64,000 nt of DNA from NCBI GenBank assembly GCA_028724885.1, contig JAQYTJ010000043.1, forward strand, positions 1 to 64,000, read 5' to 3'. The position numbers and the translations under genes were made by a program. A model generated the notes under the pieces. That model worked only from the letters and a program-made list of their open reading frames with translations, had not been told where the DNA came from and did no database searches. Shown here piece by piece: positions 17,167 through 26,134 of the stretch (position 1 is its first letter; every line of letters starts with the position of its first letter). Source of the stretch: Bacteroidales bacterium. GTDB taxonomy: Bacteria > Bacteroidota > Bacteroidia > Bacteroidales > UBA932.

Positions 17167-18471
17167 TTACCTTGTCCTGACTGTGGTAGTGGCGTGCATG
17201 CCTCCGCAGTTTACTGTATAGCTCTGACCGTCAATCACGTCGTACATGAATGCATCAGCTTTCTCTGGATAGTAAACGCTGTACTGGCCGATGAGTTTGT
17301 TGCAATCCTCTGTGAGAGAAGGGTCTGCAGACTTTGCTTTCTGCAGGTAATCAACAGCAACCCAGTATTTAGACCTCTTAGCAACCTCATCGCCGCTGCA
17401 AGTTACAGAACCCCAAATTGTTCCAATCAAGTAATATGCCTTGCCCTGAGTGCTAGGATTCAGCTCAGCAGCCTTCTTCGCATAATCGAAAGCAAGAGCA
17501 TTACGTTTGTTTTTAAGGCCGAATGCAGCAAGCTCAACGCAGTATTCACCTTTCTTGCTAGATTCTATATCTTCGGAATTGATAGCCTGCTCCATGTATT
17601 TAACGGCGCTATCTACATCGTCATGAGAAGCATAAAGCCTGTAAAGGTAATATGCTGAATTGGCTGACGGTTCTTTCTCATAAAGCTTAGTCACGGCTTT
17701 GAGGAACAAATCGTTGTCCTGGCAGCCCTCGGTAGCGGCCATCATGGAAACTACTGTTTTAATTGTCTGCAAATCATCAGGATTTGCCTCGAACCGAGGA
17801 GTGAACAATGCGACAAGATTGTCGCAGCTTGCCACCTGACTTGTAACGAACAGACCCTGAAGGTCAGATTTTGCTTTTTCAGTCTCTTCTCCAGGAGCGG
17901 CCTTCTCCAGCAGAGCCAAAGAATTCTGATATGTGCTAATCACGACATCTGGCTCTATCTTCTTATCTTTATAAAGATCGATGGCTGCCTGAAGATCAAG
18001 CAGAAGCACGTTAGGAACTGTTTTTTTGCCATTGAATTCAATGATTTTGTTGTATTCATTGAACAGCTTCTGCGGATCTTTAATGTATTTGGCAATATAA
18101 AGACCCTTATTATTGATAGCAGTCTCTGCATATTTAGGATAATACTTGGCCCTCTGATCCTGAAGCATAAGCAGAGTGTCAATCATTGCCTCTCTTACGG
18201 TGGCATCCTTTTCTTCTGCTATAGCATTCTGAAGAAGAGAGCTACCGTGAATCAGCAGATTCTGGCTTGATGTAGGAGGGCAAAGTTTATAGGCCTGCCT
18301 CCAGTTTGGCAAAGCATCCTTATAATTTTTCTGTTTGTAATATTCTCTGTAATAAGACAGATACTTGATGCATTCAGCGCTATCCGCACCATACTTACCT
18401 TGTGCTGAAACACTTAATGCAAATACGCTCGTTACGATTGTAATGAATACTAATGCAATTTTCTTTTTCAT
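17167..18471 (-). CDS. Exported tetratricopeptide-repeat protein
   Basis: 434 residues with a signal peptide (MKKKIALVFITIVTSVFALSVSAQG). Several TPR-like helix pairs follow, such as YKDALPNWRQAYKLCP and the later DSAVKYMEQAIN and ALAFDYAKKAAELNPS. A periplasmic scaffold role is likely. It lies in the conserved string coaX, outer-membrane protein, TPR, lptC, PPIase, which points to envelope assembly. The function is not established. Confidence 0.85.
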   Translation of the reverse strand: MKKKIALVFITIVTSVFALSVSAQGKYGADSAECIKYLSYYREYYKQKNYKDALPNWRQAYKLCPPTSSQNLLIHGSSLLQNAIAEEKDATVREAMIDTLLMLQDQRAKYYPKYAETAINNKGLYIAKYIKDPQKLFNEYNKIIEFNGKKTVPNVLLLDLQAAIDLYKDKKIEPDVVISTYQNSLALLEKAAPGEETEKAKSDLQGLFVTSQVASCDNLVALFTPRFEANPDDLQTIKTVVSMMAATEGCQDNDLFLKAVTKLYEKEPSANSAYYLYRLYASHDDVDSAVKYMEQAINSEDIESSKKGEYCVELAAFGLKNKRNALAFDYAKKAAELNPSTQGKAYYLIGTIWGSVTCSGDEVAKRSKYWVAVDYLQKAKSADPSLTEDCNKLIGQYSVYYPEKADAFMYDVIDGQSYTVNCGGMHATTTVRTR

Positions 18472-18508
18472 GGCCGTTTATCTTTCAAGAGTTATCATTA
18501 TTACAAAA

Positions 18509-19822
18509 TTAATCATACTGTGGTTTTAAGAACCAAATATCGAAAATATTAAGACCGACAGTAAAGTTAATGTATCTTTCTCTAACTTTATTACCGGATA
18601 GGGATCCTCTTTGACCTATGTCCATCCCGACCGATAATCCGTTGCTCCATCTAAACACTGGGAATGTTGCACCAAATGTCAGGCCAAATGCATCAATCGT
18701 GTTGCCGTCAAGTTTGTAATACTCTCTATCCCAATAAGTTCCTGCACGGTATGTTACCCTTTTCATATAGTAACGAATATCATTCCTGTTCGGCACCAGA
18801 GAGAATCCAGCGCGAATCGACTGAGAAGCGGCAGCGCTAAACTTCGCATCACCTACGTTAGCGAAGCCGCTCACGTTCATGCCGCAGTTAGACCAATCAG
18901 ATCTGATGTAATTGATTTCCGCCGTCCACTTGTCACCCTGCTTCAAAGAGAATCCGATTCCTATCTCCCCTGCTAACTTTACTCCGTCGTCTTTAGAAAG
19001 ATGATTTTGACTACTTGTGATAGTATCTACGATAGAGGCTATCGAAGTATACCTGACATCATTTACAGAACCTCGCATCCTGGTCTTGAACCTATATGTC
19101 GCTCCAAAAGTAGCCGTCATGCTATTCTTCAACTGCATCTCGTATTGAGCTCCGAACTTTCCAGTGAAAGTGTGAAGCCTCATCTCGTAACCGCTATAAA
19201 CGTCCCTGATATCTGTCTTCCTATAATCTACCAAGTTATCCTTGTTAATCTTGCCGAAGATATAACCAATTTCCGCCCCAGCAGAAAATCCTTTGAATAT
19301 GTCTACGCCACCACCTATGAATGCATTGTTCATCCCACCAGAACCAATAGCCTGATACGTGATTCCTCCTGTGCTAGCTATAATAGCCGGATTGCTAGCA
19401 TACGAAGTGATGTCATAACCTATATTGCTAAAAGGCGTGAATCCAGCGTACATGGCAAATGACTTATAAACAGGAAAAGACATTATGATGTTATACATGT
19501 TGATCGTGTTGTTCGACGACTCTATGTCATGCTGCTTATAGTATTTGTTCTCGGAGAATAATCCGAAATCGACCATCACCGCCTTAGTTTCTCTCTTAGT
19601 CACTGCAGCAGGGTTCATGATGTTCAAGGCTCTCGAGTCACGAGCGGCTATTCCTATTCCTCCCATAGACCTGTTGTACACAGTGCCTTGCTTCGAGATG
19701 TCTCCTATTCCGAACATTGAGTACGGGGAGAAGATGCTATAGGCGTTATCCTGCGCCTTAGCAGAAAGCACCGGAAAGACAGACACGAAGGCTGCCAAAA
19801 TAATTTTAAGCGTCTTGCACAT
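18509..19822 (-). CDS. Outer-membrane beta-barrel protein (FadL-like porin family of Bacteroidetes)
   Basis: 437 residues. The signal peptide ends near LSAKAQ; the mature start DNAYSIFSPYSMFGIGD with SMGGIGIAARDSRALNIMNPAA resembles FadL/OmpP1-type long-chain transport barrels. Amphipathic strands continue to an aromatic C-terminus (NIFDIWFLKPQYD). The start overlaps the coaX end by 17 nt, so translation is probably coupled. Ligand unknown. Confidence 0.8.
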   Translation of the reverse strand: MCKTLKIILAAFVSVFPVLSAKAQDNAYSIFSPYSMFGIGDISKQGTVYNRSMGGIGIAARDSRALNIMNPAAVTKRETKAVMVDFGLFSENKYYKQHDIESSNNTINMYNIIMSFPVYKSFAMYAGFTPFSNIGYDITSYASNPAIIASTGGITYQAIGSGGMNNAFIGGGVDIFKGFSAGAEIGYIFGKINKDNLVDYRKTDIRDVYSGYEMRLHTFTGKFGAQYEMQLKNSMTATFGATYRFKTRMRGSVNDVRYTSIASIVDTITSSQNHLSKDDGVKLAGEIGIGFSLKQGDKWTAEINYIRSDWSNCGMNVSGFANVGDAKFSAAASQSIRAGFSLVPNRNDIRYYMKRVTYRAGTYWDREYYKLDGNTIDAFGLTFGATFPVFRWSNGLSVGMDIGQRGSLSGNKVRERYINFTVGLNIFDIWFLKPQYD

Positions 19823-20531
19823 ATTTATCCGCTATTAACGCCAACCCCATTAATACTAGATTGCAGACTACAAAGATGGCGTTTTTCATTCTTTTTGCAA
19901 AATAATTAGCGTCACCCCCAGTGAAAACAACTATTTTTTCAGGGAAAAGCGACAAGTAGCCAATTAGTTCAAACATTATGCCTGATACAACTCCAGATTG
20001 AATCGCAGTTTCAACGGAATCGCCTATCTGCCTTATCGTTACAGGAGGATCTGCAAGAGGGAGATTCCTTGAGTATCTCTTCAAGGCCTGAAATCTAGTG
20101 CGGAAGCCTAAGGAAATATTACCCCCCGAATACTCCCCTTCTGGTTCTATCATATCGATGGTGAGAGTAGCTCCAAAGTCAAATATGAGGCAGCCTTTCC
20201 CTTTAAAAAGATATCTTGCCGCAATGACAGAAGCCGCCCGGTCTGGAGACAAATATTCAGGAATGCGATGTTTCATGAATATGTCATCTGCCGCTTGCGG
20301 ATCGAGTAAAATCAAATTTCCGCAGGAGCTTCTCAATACGTCTTTTTTATTTTCATTAATAGCTATAGCAGATGCTATTACCATAATCTCAGGCTTCTCT
20401 TTTTCCGTCAGGGAGACGATATATTCAATTACCTTCTCTCCCTGGTACCGAAACATCTTGCCAAGCGTCATCCCGTCTGCCCAGGCAGCTTTCACAGCAG
20501 TATTTCCTATTTCTATTAATAGATTAGGCAT
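19806..20531 (-). CDS. coaX: Type III pantothenate kinase
   Basis: First step of CoA synthesis from pantothenate. ASKHA-fold signatures: IEIGNTAVKAAW at residues 6-17 (normally D-x-G-N-T; here E replaces the Asp), the SPDRAASVIAARY block and FDFGATLTIDMI (about 118-129). Length 241 is usual. The Glu at the phosphate-1 position (IEIGNT) is seen in Bacteroidales type III enzymes, as far as I recall. It lies 34 nt after mfd and overlaps the next gene. Confidence 0.92.
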   Translation of the reverse strand: MPNLLIEIGNTAVKAAWADGMTLGKMFRYQGEKVIEYIVSLTEKEKPEIMVIASAIAINENKKDVLRSSCGNLILLDPQAADDIFMKHRIPEYLSPDRAASVIAARYLFKGKGCLIFDFGATLTIDMIEPEGEYSGGNISLGFRTRFQALKRYSRNLPLADPPVTIRQIGDSVETAIQSGVVSGIMFELIGYLSLFPEKIVVFTGGDANYFAKRMKNAIFVVCNLVLMGLALIADKYVQDA

Positions 20532-20565
20532 ATTCTTAAAATCGCAAAACTTTTAAAGTTAGCAA

Positions 20566-23500
20566 TTATTGCAATTTCGACAAAGTCATCAAGGCCTTAT
20601 CTAGAGAATCTATGCCTCTAGTCACTATTTTCAGTTTCCCTTCGCTCTGCTTAAGATTCAGAAAATCAGCATATTTACTAATTTTCTGTAGTATATTGCT
20701 GAAAGTCTTTGTCTTGTAGTATGGTGACATCTGATTGGAAATGAAGAACATTATCATCATTCCATTCTTGATGATGATTTTCTCGAAACCAAGTTTTCCG
20801 CCAAGATTCCTGATATTCATCACATCGAACAGATTGTCTAACTCTTCAGGAAGCTCTCCGAATCTGTCTTTCAGCTGGAACTTTATCCTGTCTATATCCT
20901 TATAGTTCCTAAGCGCATCAAGCTGCTGGTATATTCTTATCTTCTCGGCAGTGATGTCTATGTAAGAATCTGGAATCATTGCTGGCTGATCTGTCTCTAT
21001 CGTGCAATCTTCTATGTAGGATTCCTCTGCCCTTCCTGAGATGATGCCAGTCTCCATACCAAGTTCGGACATTGCCTCTTCTATAACTTTCTGATAGGTC
21101 TCATACCCCATATTCGTGATGAAACCACTCTGTTCAGCTCCTAAGAGGTTTCCAGCGCCTCTGATATCCAAGTCCTGCATCGCAATGTTGAACCCGCTGC
21201 CTAAATCTGAAAACTCCTCTATTGCTTTAAGCCTCTTTCTTGCATCGTCTGTGATGGTAACGAGAGGTGGAACTATCAAATAGCAGAATGCTTTAATGTT
21301 AGATCTGCCTACTCGCCCTCGTAGCTGATGCAAATCACTTAAACCTATGTTCTGCGCCTGATTAATTATTATAGTGTTGGCATTAGGAATATCCAATCCG
21401 TTCTCTATGATCGTTGTGCAGAGGAGCATGTCATAATCTCCTCTAATGAAGCCTAACATTCTATCTTCCAGTTCTTTAGATTCCATCTGACCATGTGCAA
21501 CGCATATTCTCATGTCAGGCACCAGCCTATGCAAGATGTCGTATATTGCAGGCAGCTCCTCTACTTTATTATGGAGGAAGAATATCTGTCCTCTGCGATT
21601 TAGTTCGTAATTTATGATGCTCTTTATTTCTTTTTCATCGAATAGAATGATTTCTGTCTGGGTCGGAATCCTATTTGGCGGAGGGGTATTTATTATCGAA
21701 AGGTCCCTAGCACCAAGCAAAGAGAATTGCAAGGTTCTGGGGATAGGTGTCGCCGTAAGAGTAAGTGTGTCAACCGAATTCTTTAACTGACGTAATTTCT
21801 CTTTAGCAGAAACACCAAATTTCTGTTCCTCATCTATCACCAATAAACCTAAATTTTTAAATACAAACTGATTGCTTAGAAGCTTATGGGTACCTATAAT
21901 AATATCTATCTTCCCATCCTTAAGTCTTTCTTTAATAACGCTTGCCTCTTTTGCCGTCCTGAGACGGCTAACGAAATCTATGTTGCAAGCGAAATTCTTC
22001 AGTCTCGCAGAAAAAGTTGCATAATGCTGAAGGGCAAGGATGGTAGTCGGCACAAGCACAGCCACTTGCTTGCCATCAGTCACTGCCTTGAAAGCCGCCC
22101 TTATCGCAATTTCTGTCTTTCCGAAACCTACGTCACCGCAAATGAGCCTATCCATTGGACTAGGATCTTCCATATCCCTTTTGACCGCTTTCGTAGCGGC
22201 TTCCTGATCAGGTGTGTCCTCGTACATGAATGAAGATTCCAGTTCTTCCTGTAAGTATCCATCTGGGGAAAAAGCAAATCCTCGAGAAGCCTTCCTCTTA
22301 GCGTATAACTGGATTAGGTCTTTAGCTATATCCTTAATCTTAGACTTCGCAGAAGTCTTCAGTGCTTGCCAAGTCTTAGATCCTAACTTATTAATTTTAG
22401 GAGGCTCACCATCTTTTGAACGGAACTTGGAAATCTTATTTAGGGAATGAACTGACACGAACACTACATCCCCATCCTTATACATCAGCTTCACGACCTC
22501 GTGCATCCTGCCCTTATCATCCTTCATTCTCACCAAGCCGCCGAATATTCCTACCCCGTGATCTATGTGAACAACATAATCTCCTATGTTAAATGCCGCT
22601 AAATCATTAATAGTAAGCTGTTCCGCCTTATCTACAGTACGGCGCAGCGATACTCTGTGGAATCTGTCAAATATCTCATGATCGGAATAGCAGCATATTT
22701 TGTCTTCATTATCTATGAAGCCAGAATGTATATTCTTACCAGAAATAAACTGAGGCACTATACCTCCATTCTGAGCGAATATAGATTTTAGCCTTTCTAT
22801 CTGAGAATTCTTATCGCTGTAAATAAATACTTTATAACCACTCTCTATTTTTTGCGTGACATCAGCGGACAGAAGCTCGAAATTCTTGTTAAACGTCGGC
22901 TGGGGAGAAATATTGAAATTGATGGTTTCTGCATCAGCGGCGAGAGGAACATCTAGAAAAACTTTATTGAAGCCATTTAATTTATTAAAAAATTCTTTTT
23001 CATGATACATGTCTGAAGAATCCAGCCATATCAAAGCATCTTTCGGGAATATTTCAGATGGAAATTTACCGTCATTTTCTTCAGGCCTCGCAACGAAATC
23101 TGGAAAAATATCCATCTCTTCTCTTTCTTCTTTAGAGAGCTGGGTATTGCAGTCGAATACGTGAATATCCTCTACCTCATCACCAAAGAAAGACAGCCTG
23201 AAAGGATCATTATAAGAATATGAGAATATATCTATTATTGAGCCTCTGATGGCATACTGCCCTGGAGCCGACACAAAATCTGCTTTTTCGAAGCCCTCGC
23301 TCGTCAATATATTCCTAATATTATCAAAAGAAATGTTCTCCCCTTTCTTTATTTTTACTAGTGCTCCGCTCATCTTAGCTTCCGAAGGAAGCTTCTCTTC
23401 CAAAGCTTCAGGATAAGTTACGACGAATAGCTTGTCTTTATTTTCTTTATTAGAGATGAGTTTCCCTACGGCAGAAGTCCTCTGAACACTAAGAGAAGAT

Positions 23501-23757
23501 TTATAATTGCTACGTTCTACTCCTTTTCCAGAATCTGGCAAAAAGAAAACAATGTCTCCTTCCACTAAACTGTAAAGGTCAGAAGCGCAATATTCTGCGC
23601 TTTCCCTGTCTGGGAGCACTATTACATTTGTTCCAGCTACAGCTGATTCAGAAATTATGAACCATCTCGCCGAAAGAAACAGTCCCTTGCACAGGGCAGT
23701 ACCATTATTTTTAATTTTATCAGATAGTTTTGCCGCAGAATTGGAAGATATCAACAT
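20566..23757 (-). CDS. mfd: Transcription-repair coupling factor Mfd
   Basis: Removes stalled RNA polymerase and recruits UvrA. 1063 residues in the family order. First come UvrB-like N-terminal modules and a CarD-like RNA-polymerase interaction domain (IGDYVVHIDHGVGIFGGL, about 392-410). Then comes a RecG-like helicase with Walker A GDVGFGKTE near 540, DEEQ near 643 and TATPIPRTLQ, and last a TRCF C-terminal domain. It is the first gene of a six-gene leftward string; ruvB is divergent across a 240-nt AT-rich spacer. Confidence 0.97.
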   Translation of the reverse strand: MLISSNSAAKLSDKIKNNGTALCKGLFLSARWFIISESAVAGTNVIVLPDRESAEYCASDLYSLVEGDIVFFLPDSGKGVERSNYKSSLSVQRTSAVGKLISNKENKDKLFVVTYPEALEEKLPSEAKMSGALVKIKKGENISFDNIRNILTSEGFEKADFVSAPGQYAIRGSIIDIFSYSYNDPFRLSFFGDEVEDIHVFDCNTQLSKEEREEMDIFPDFVARPEENDGKFPSEIFPKDALIWLDSSDMYHEKEFFNKLNGFNKVFLDVPLAADAETINFNISPQPTFNKNFELLSADVTQKIESGYKVFIYSDKNSQIERLKSIFAQNGGIVPQFISGKNIHSGFIDNEDKICCYSDHEIFDRFHRVSLRRTVDKAEQLTINDLAAFNIGDYVVHIDHGVGIFGGLVRMKDDKGRMHEVVKLMYKDGDVVFVSVHSLNKISKFRSKDGEPPKINKLGSKTWQALKTSAKSKIKDIAKDLIQLYAKRKASRGFAFSPDGYLQEELESSFMYEDTPDQEAATKAVKRDMEDPSPMDRLICGDVGFGKTEIAIRAAFKAVTDGKQVAVLVPTTILALQHYATFSARLKNFACNIDFVSRLRTAKEASVIKERLKDGKIDIIIGTHKLLSNQFVFKNLGLLVIDEEQKFGVSAKEKLRQLKNSVDTLTLTATPIPRTLQFSLLGARDLSIINTPPPNRIPTQTEIILFDEKEIKSIINYELNRRGQIFFLHNKVEELPAIYDILHRLVPDMRICVAHGQMESKELEDRMLGFIRGDYDMLLCTTIIENGLDIPNANTIIINQAQNIGLSDLHQLRGRVGRSNIKAFCYLIVPPLVTITDDARKRLKAIEEFSDLGSGFNIAMQDLDIRGAGNLLGAEQSGFITNMGYETYQKVIEEAMSELGMETGIISGRAEESYIEDCTIETDQPAMIPDSYIDITAEKIRIYQQLDALRNYKDIDRIKFQLKDRFGELPEELDNLFDVMNIRNLGGKLGFEKIIIKNGMMIMFFISNQMSPYYKTKTFSNILQKISKYADFLNLKQSEGKLKIVTRGIDSLDKALMTLSKLQ

Positions 23758-23978
23758 TTTGATTAAAATTCGGTTAATAACCTGTTCGTAACGCTGTTAA
23801 TTAATGCAGTAAAAAAGTTAATAAATTTTTCATTCTGATTTTTCAACAACCATTCAATAGCCTGTCACACATGATATGAACAGAAAAACGACTTGATAAA
23901 AGTTTGATACAAATGTATATAACATACTTATCAACTTTTCAACAACGTTTAAATAATAAACATTAATAAATAAAAATA

Positions 23979-23986
23979 TATATTTG
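23979..23986 (+). promoter_or_regulatory. -7 element of ruvB
   Basis: TATATTTG matches TAnnTTTG only 11 nt before ATG 23998, so the leader would be a few nucleotides at most. The rest of the 240-nt mfd-ruvB spacer is AT-rich with no gene. Confidence 0.6.
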
Positions 23987-23997
23987 TAATTACTTAA

Positions 23998-25038
23998 ATG
24001 AAACAAATGGAAGAATTCAATCCTCGTAATACAAACGCTGACAAAGATAAAGATTTGGACGGAATTATCCGCCCGCAAGAACTGGATGATTTCACGGGAC
24101 AGAAAGAAATAGTCTCTAATCTGAATATTTACATAAAGGCAGCGAAAATGCGTGGAGAAGCACTTGATCATGTGCTTTTTCACGGGCCTCCGGGCTTAGG
24201 AAAGACAACTCTAGCTCATATCATAGCCAATGAAATGAGCGTTAACATGAAAATTACCTCAGGTCCGGTCCTGGATAAGCCTGGCGATCTTGCCGGACTT
24301 CTAACTTCGCTCGATAAAGGTGATGTACTATTCATTGATGAGATTCATAGGCTTTCTCCTGAAGTCGAGGAATATCTCTATTCCGCAATGGAAGATTATG
24401 TTATAGACATAATGATAGATAAAGGGCCAGGTGCAAGGTCCGTGAGGATATCTCTCAATCCTTTCACTCTTGTCGGAGCGACGACCAGAAGCGGGCTGCT
24501 GACTTCTCCTCTGCGAGAAAGATTCGGAATAAAATGCGCACTTGAATATTATGATACTTCGGATTTAGTGAGAATAGTTAATCGTAGCGCTGGGATATTG
24601 AATATAGGAATAGATGATGACGCTGCTTCTGAGATAGCTCTCAGGAGCAGAGGCACTCCAAGAATTGCCAACTCTCTTCTAAGGCGAGTTCGAGATTTCG
24701 CTCAGGTGATGGGAAATGGCAGGATAGATGTCGATATAGCTGAATACGCTCTGAATAAATTAAAGATAGACACTAGAGGTCTTGATTCTATTGACAATAA
24801 GATATTAAGAACAATCATAACCACATTCAAGGGAGGTCCGGTCGGCGCCAATACCATTGCTACGGCTATAAGCGATGATCAAGGCACCTATGAAGAGGTG
24901 TATGAGCCTTTCCTGATTAAGGAAGGATTCATCGTGCGTACTCAGCGTGGCAGGATTGCCACTGAGATGGCATATCATCACCTAGGATTGGATGACGAGC
25001 TTGAATCAAATAAAGAAGGGTATGGAACGCTTTTTTAA
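23998..25038 (+). CDS. ruvB: Holliday junction branch-migration helicase RuvB
   Basis: AAA+ motor of the RuvAB complex. 346 residues: [18 protein letters not shown], Walker [10 protein letters not shown] at about 63-71, Walker [10 protein letters not shown], sensor 1 GATTRSG, then the small AAA and winged-helix domains ending [12 protein letters not shown] second ATG at 24007 is possible. ruvA lies separately at 38712. The 3' end overlaps the following hydrolase gene by 17 nt. Confidence 0.97.
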   Translation: MKQMEEFNPRNTNADKDKDLDGIIRPQELDDFTGQKEIVSNLNIYIKAAKMRGEALDHVLFHGPPGLGKTTLAHIIANEMSVNMKITSGPVLDKPGDLAGLLTSLDKGDVLFIDEIHRLSPEVEEYLYSAMEDYVIDIMIDKGPGARSVRISLNPFTLVGATTRSGLLTSPLRERFGIKCALEYYDTSDLVRIVNRSAGILNIGIDDDAASEIALRSRGTPRIANSLLRRVRDFAQVMGNGRIDVDIAEYALNKLKIDTRGLDSIDNKILRTIITTFKGGPVGANTIATAISDDQGTYEEVYEPFLIKEGFIVRTQRGRIATEMAYHHLGLDDELESNKEGYGTLF

Positions 25039-26071
25039 ATTATTAGCAGCATTGTTGCTGTCTTTGATGTCCGTTCATTCGTATTGCTGCACTTCTGTGA
25101 TAATTTCCGGAAAGGCGCGTCATGATGGTCGGCCTGTCATGATGAAACATCGTGATACGGAAGATCCAAATAACAGGATGGAGTGGTTCATGGGGCCTAA
25201 ATATTCCTTTAAGGCCTTGGTAAATTCCACTTTCGATGGAAGAAGTGTCTGGGCAGGGATGAACTCTGCTGGATTCTGCATAATTAACACAGCTACTTAC
25301 GATTTGAAAGACGACGATGTTCCATATTCGGAGATGGATCAAGAAGGTGTCTTGATGTTCAATGCTTTAGGAATATGCGAGAGCGTTGAAGATTTTCAGA
25401 ATTACCTTGATACTTTGACGAAACCATGGCACGTAGAGGCTAATTTCGGAGTGATTGATGCGTTTGGCGGGGCTGCGTATTTCGAGGCTAATAATCATGA
25501 ATATGTCAGATTCAACGTGGCGGACGAGCCAGGCGGCTACATGGTGGTTACTAATTTTACTCGTACCGGACGTAAGGACGACAGGCTTGGCGTGGACAGG
25601 TGGGAGAAGGCTTGCGACATTATGGAGGGCATTGACGTGTCTCATGCAGGCCACAAGGTTCTCTTCAATGAAATATCGCGCTCTTACCTTCCGATTTTAA
25701 GGGACATTTCAGCCTGTTCAATAGTGATGGAAGGCGTTCCTTCTGGCTCTGATCCTTCAGAAACCGTGATGTGGACTATCTGCGGATGTCCTTCTAACTG
25801 CATATATGTTCCTTTGAGGAATACAGGCAGAGATGACATTCCGGCATTCATGAAATCTAGCCTTGGAAGCGAAAATGCTGAAATTTGTGACATAGCGTTG
25901 AGATATAAAAGCAGTTTCGGGCTAGAGCCTGGCTGCGTAAACAATTGTAGGTTAATAGAAAATAAGTTAGATAGGGGGTTCGATGCCTCTATCGGCAATA
26001 AAAAATATTCAAGAATCACCAGGAAGGCTTTCAAAGCATTCAAGAATATATCTGCTTCAAGGAAATATTAG
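25022..26071 (+). CDS. Exported Ntn-hydrolase (C45/penicillin acyltransferase-like; linear amide hydrolase)
   Basis: Start taken at ATG 25022 ([20 protein letters not shown]), which gives a clean signal peptide; an upstream ATG at 24992 lacks one. After cleavage around SYC the next residue is Cys in [20 protein letters not shown]. That is the pattern of Ntn hydrolases that use an N-terminal Cys nucleophile. HRDTEDPNN and [17 protein letters not shown] fit the acyltransferase/choloylglycine-like superfamily. The natural amide substrate is unknown. It precedes the second SusC/SusD pair by 63 nt and may share its transcript. Confidence 0.75.
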   Translation: MERFFKLLAALLLSLMSVHSYCCTSVIISGKARHDGRPVMMKHRDTEDPNNRMEWFMGPKYSFKALVNSTFDGRSVWAGMNSAGFCIINTATYDLKDDDVPYSEMDQEGVLMFNALGICESVEDFQNYLDTLTKPWHVEANFGVIDAFGGAAYFEANNHEYVRFNVADEPGGYMVVTNFTRTGRKDDRLGVDRWEKACDIMEGIDVSHAGHKVLFNEISRSYLPILRDISACSIVMEGVPSGSDPSETVMWTICGCPSNCIYVPLRNTGRDDIPAFMKSSLGSENAEICDIALRYKSSFGLEPGCVNNCRLIENKLDRGFDASIGNKKYSRITRKAFKAFKNISASRKY

Positions 26072-26134
26072 GTTTATTTATAGAAAATTTTATTTTATAA
26101 AGCTACCACATTTTATAACACTAATATTTGTTTT

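Noticed and set aside
23758..23997. Possible replication origin in the AT-rich mfd-ruvB spacer
   Set aside because: The ttatcaac-like words are not proper DnaA boxes (TTATCCACA) and no dnaA/dnaN gene is near.
26121..26130. aatatttg box right before the second susC as its promoter
   Set aside because: It would place the transcription start at or past the start codon, which carries the needed signal peptide.
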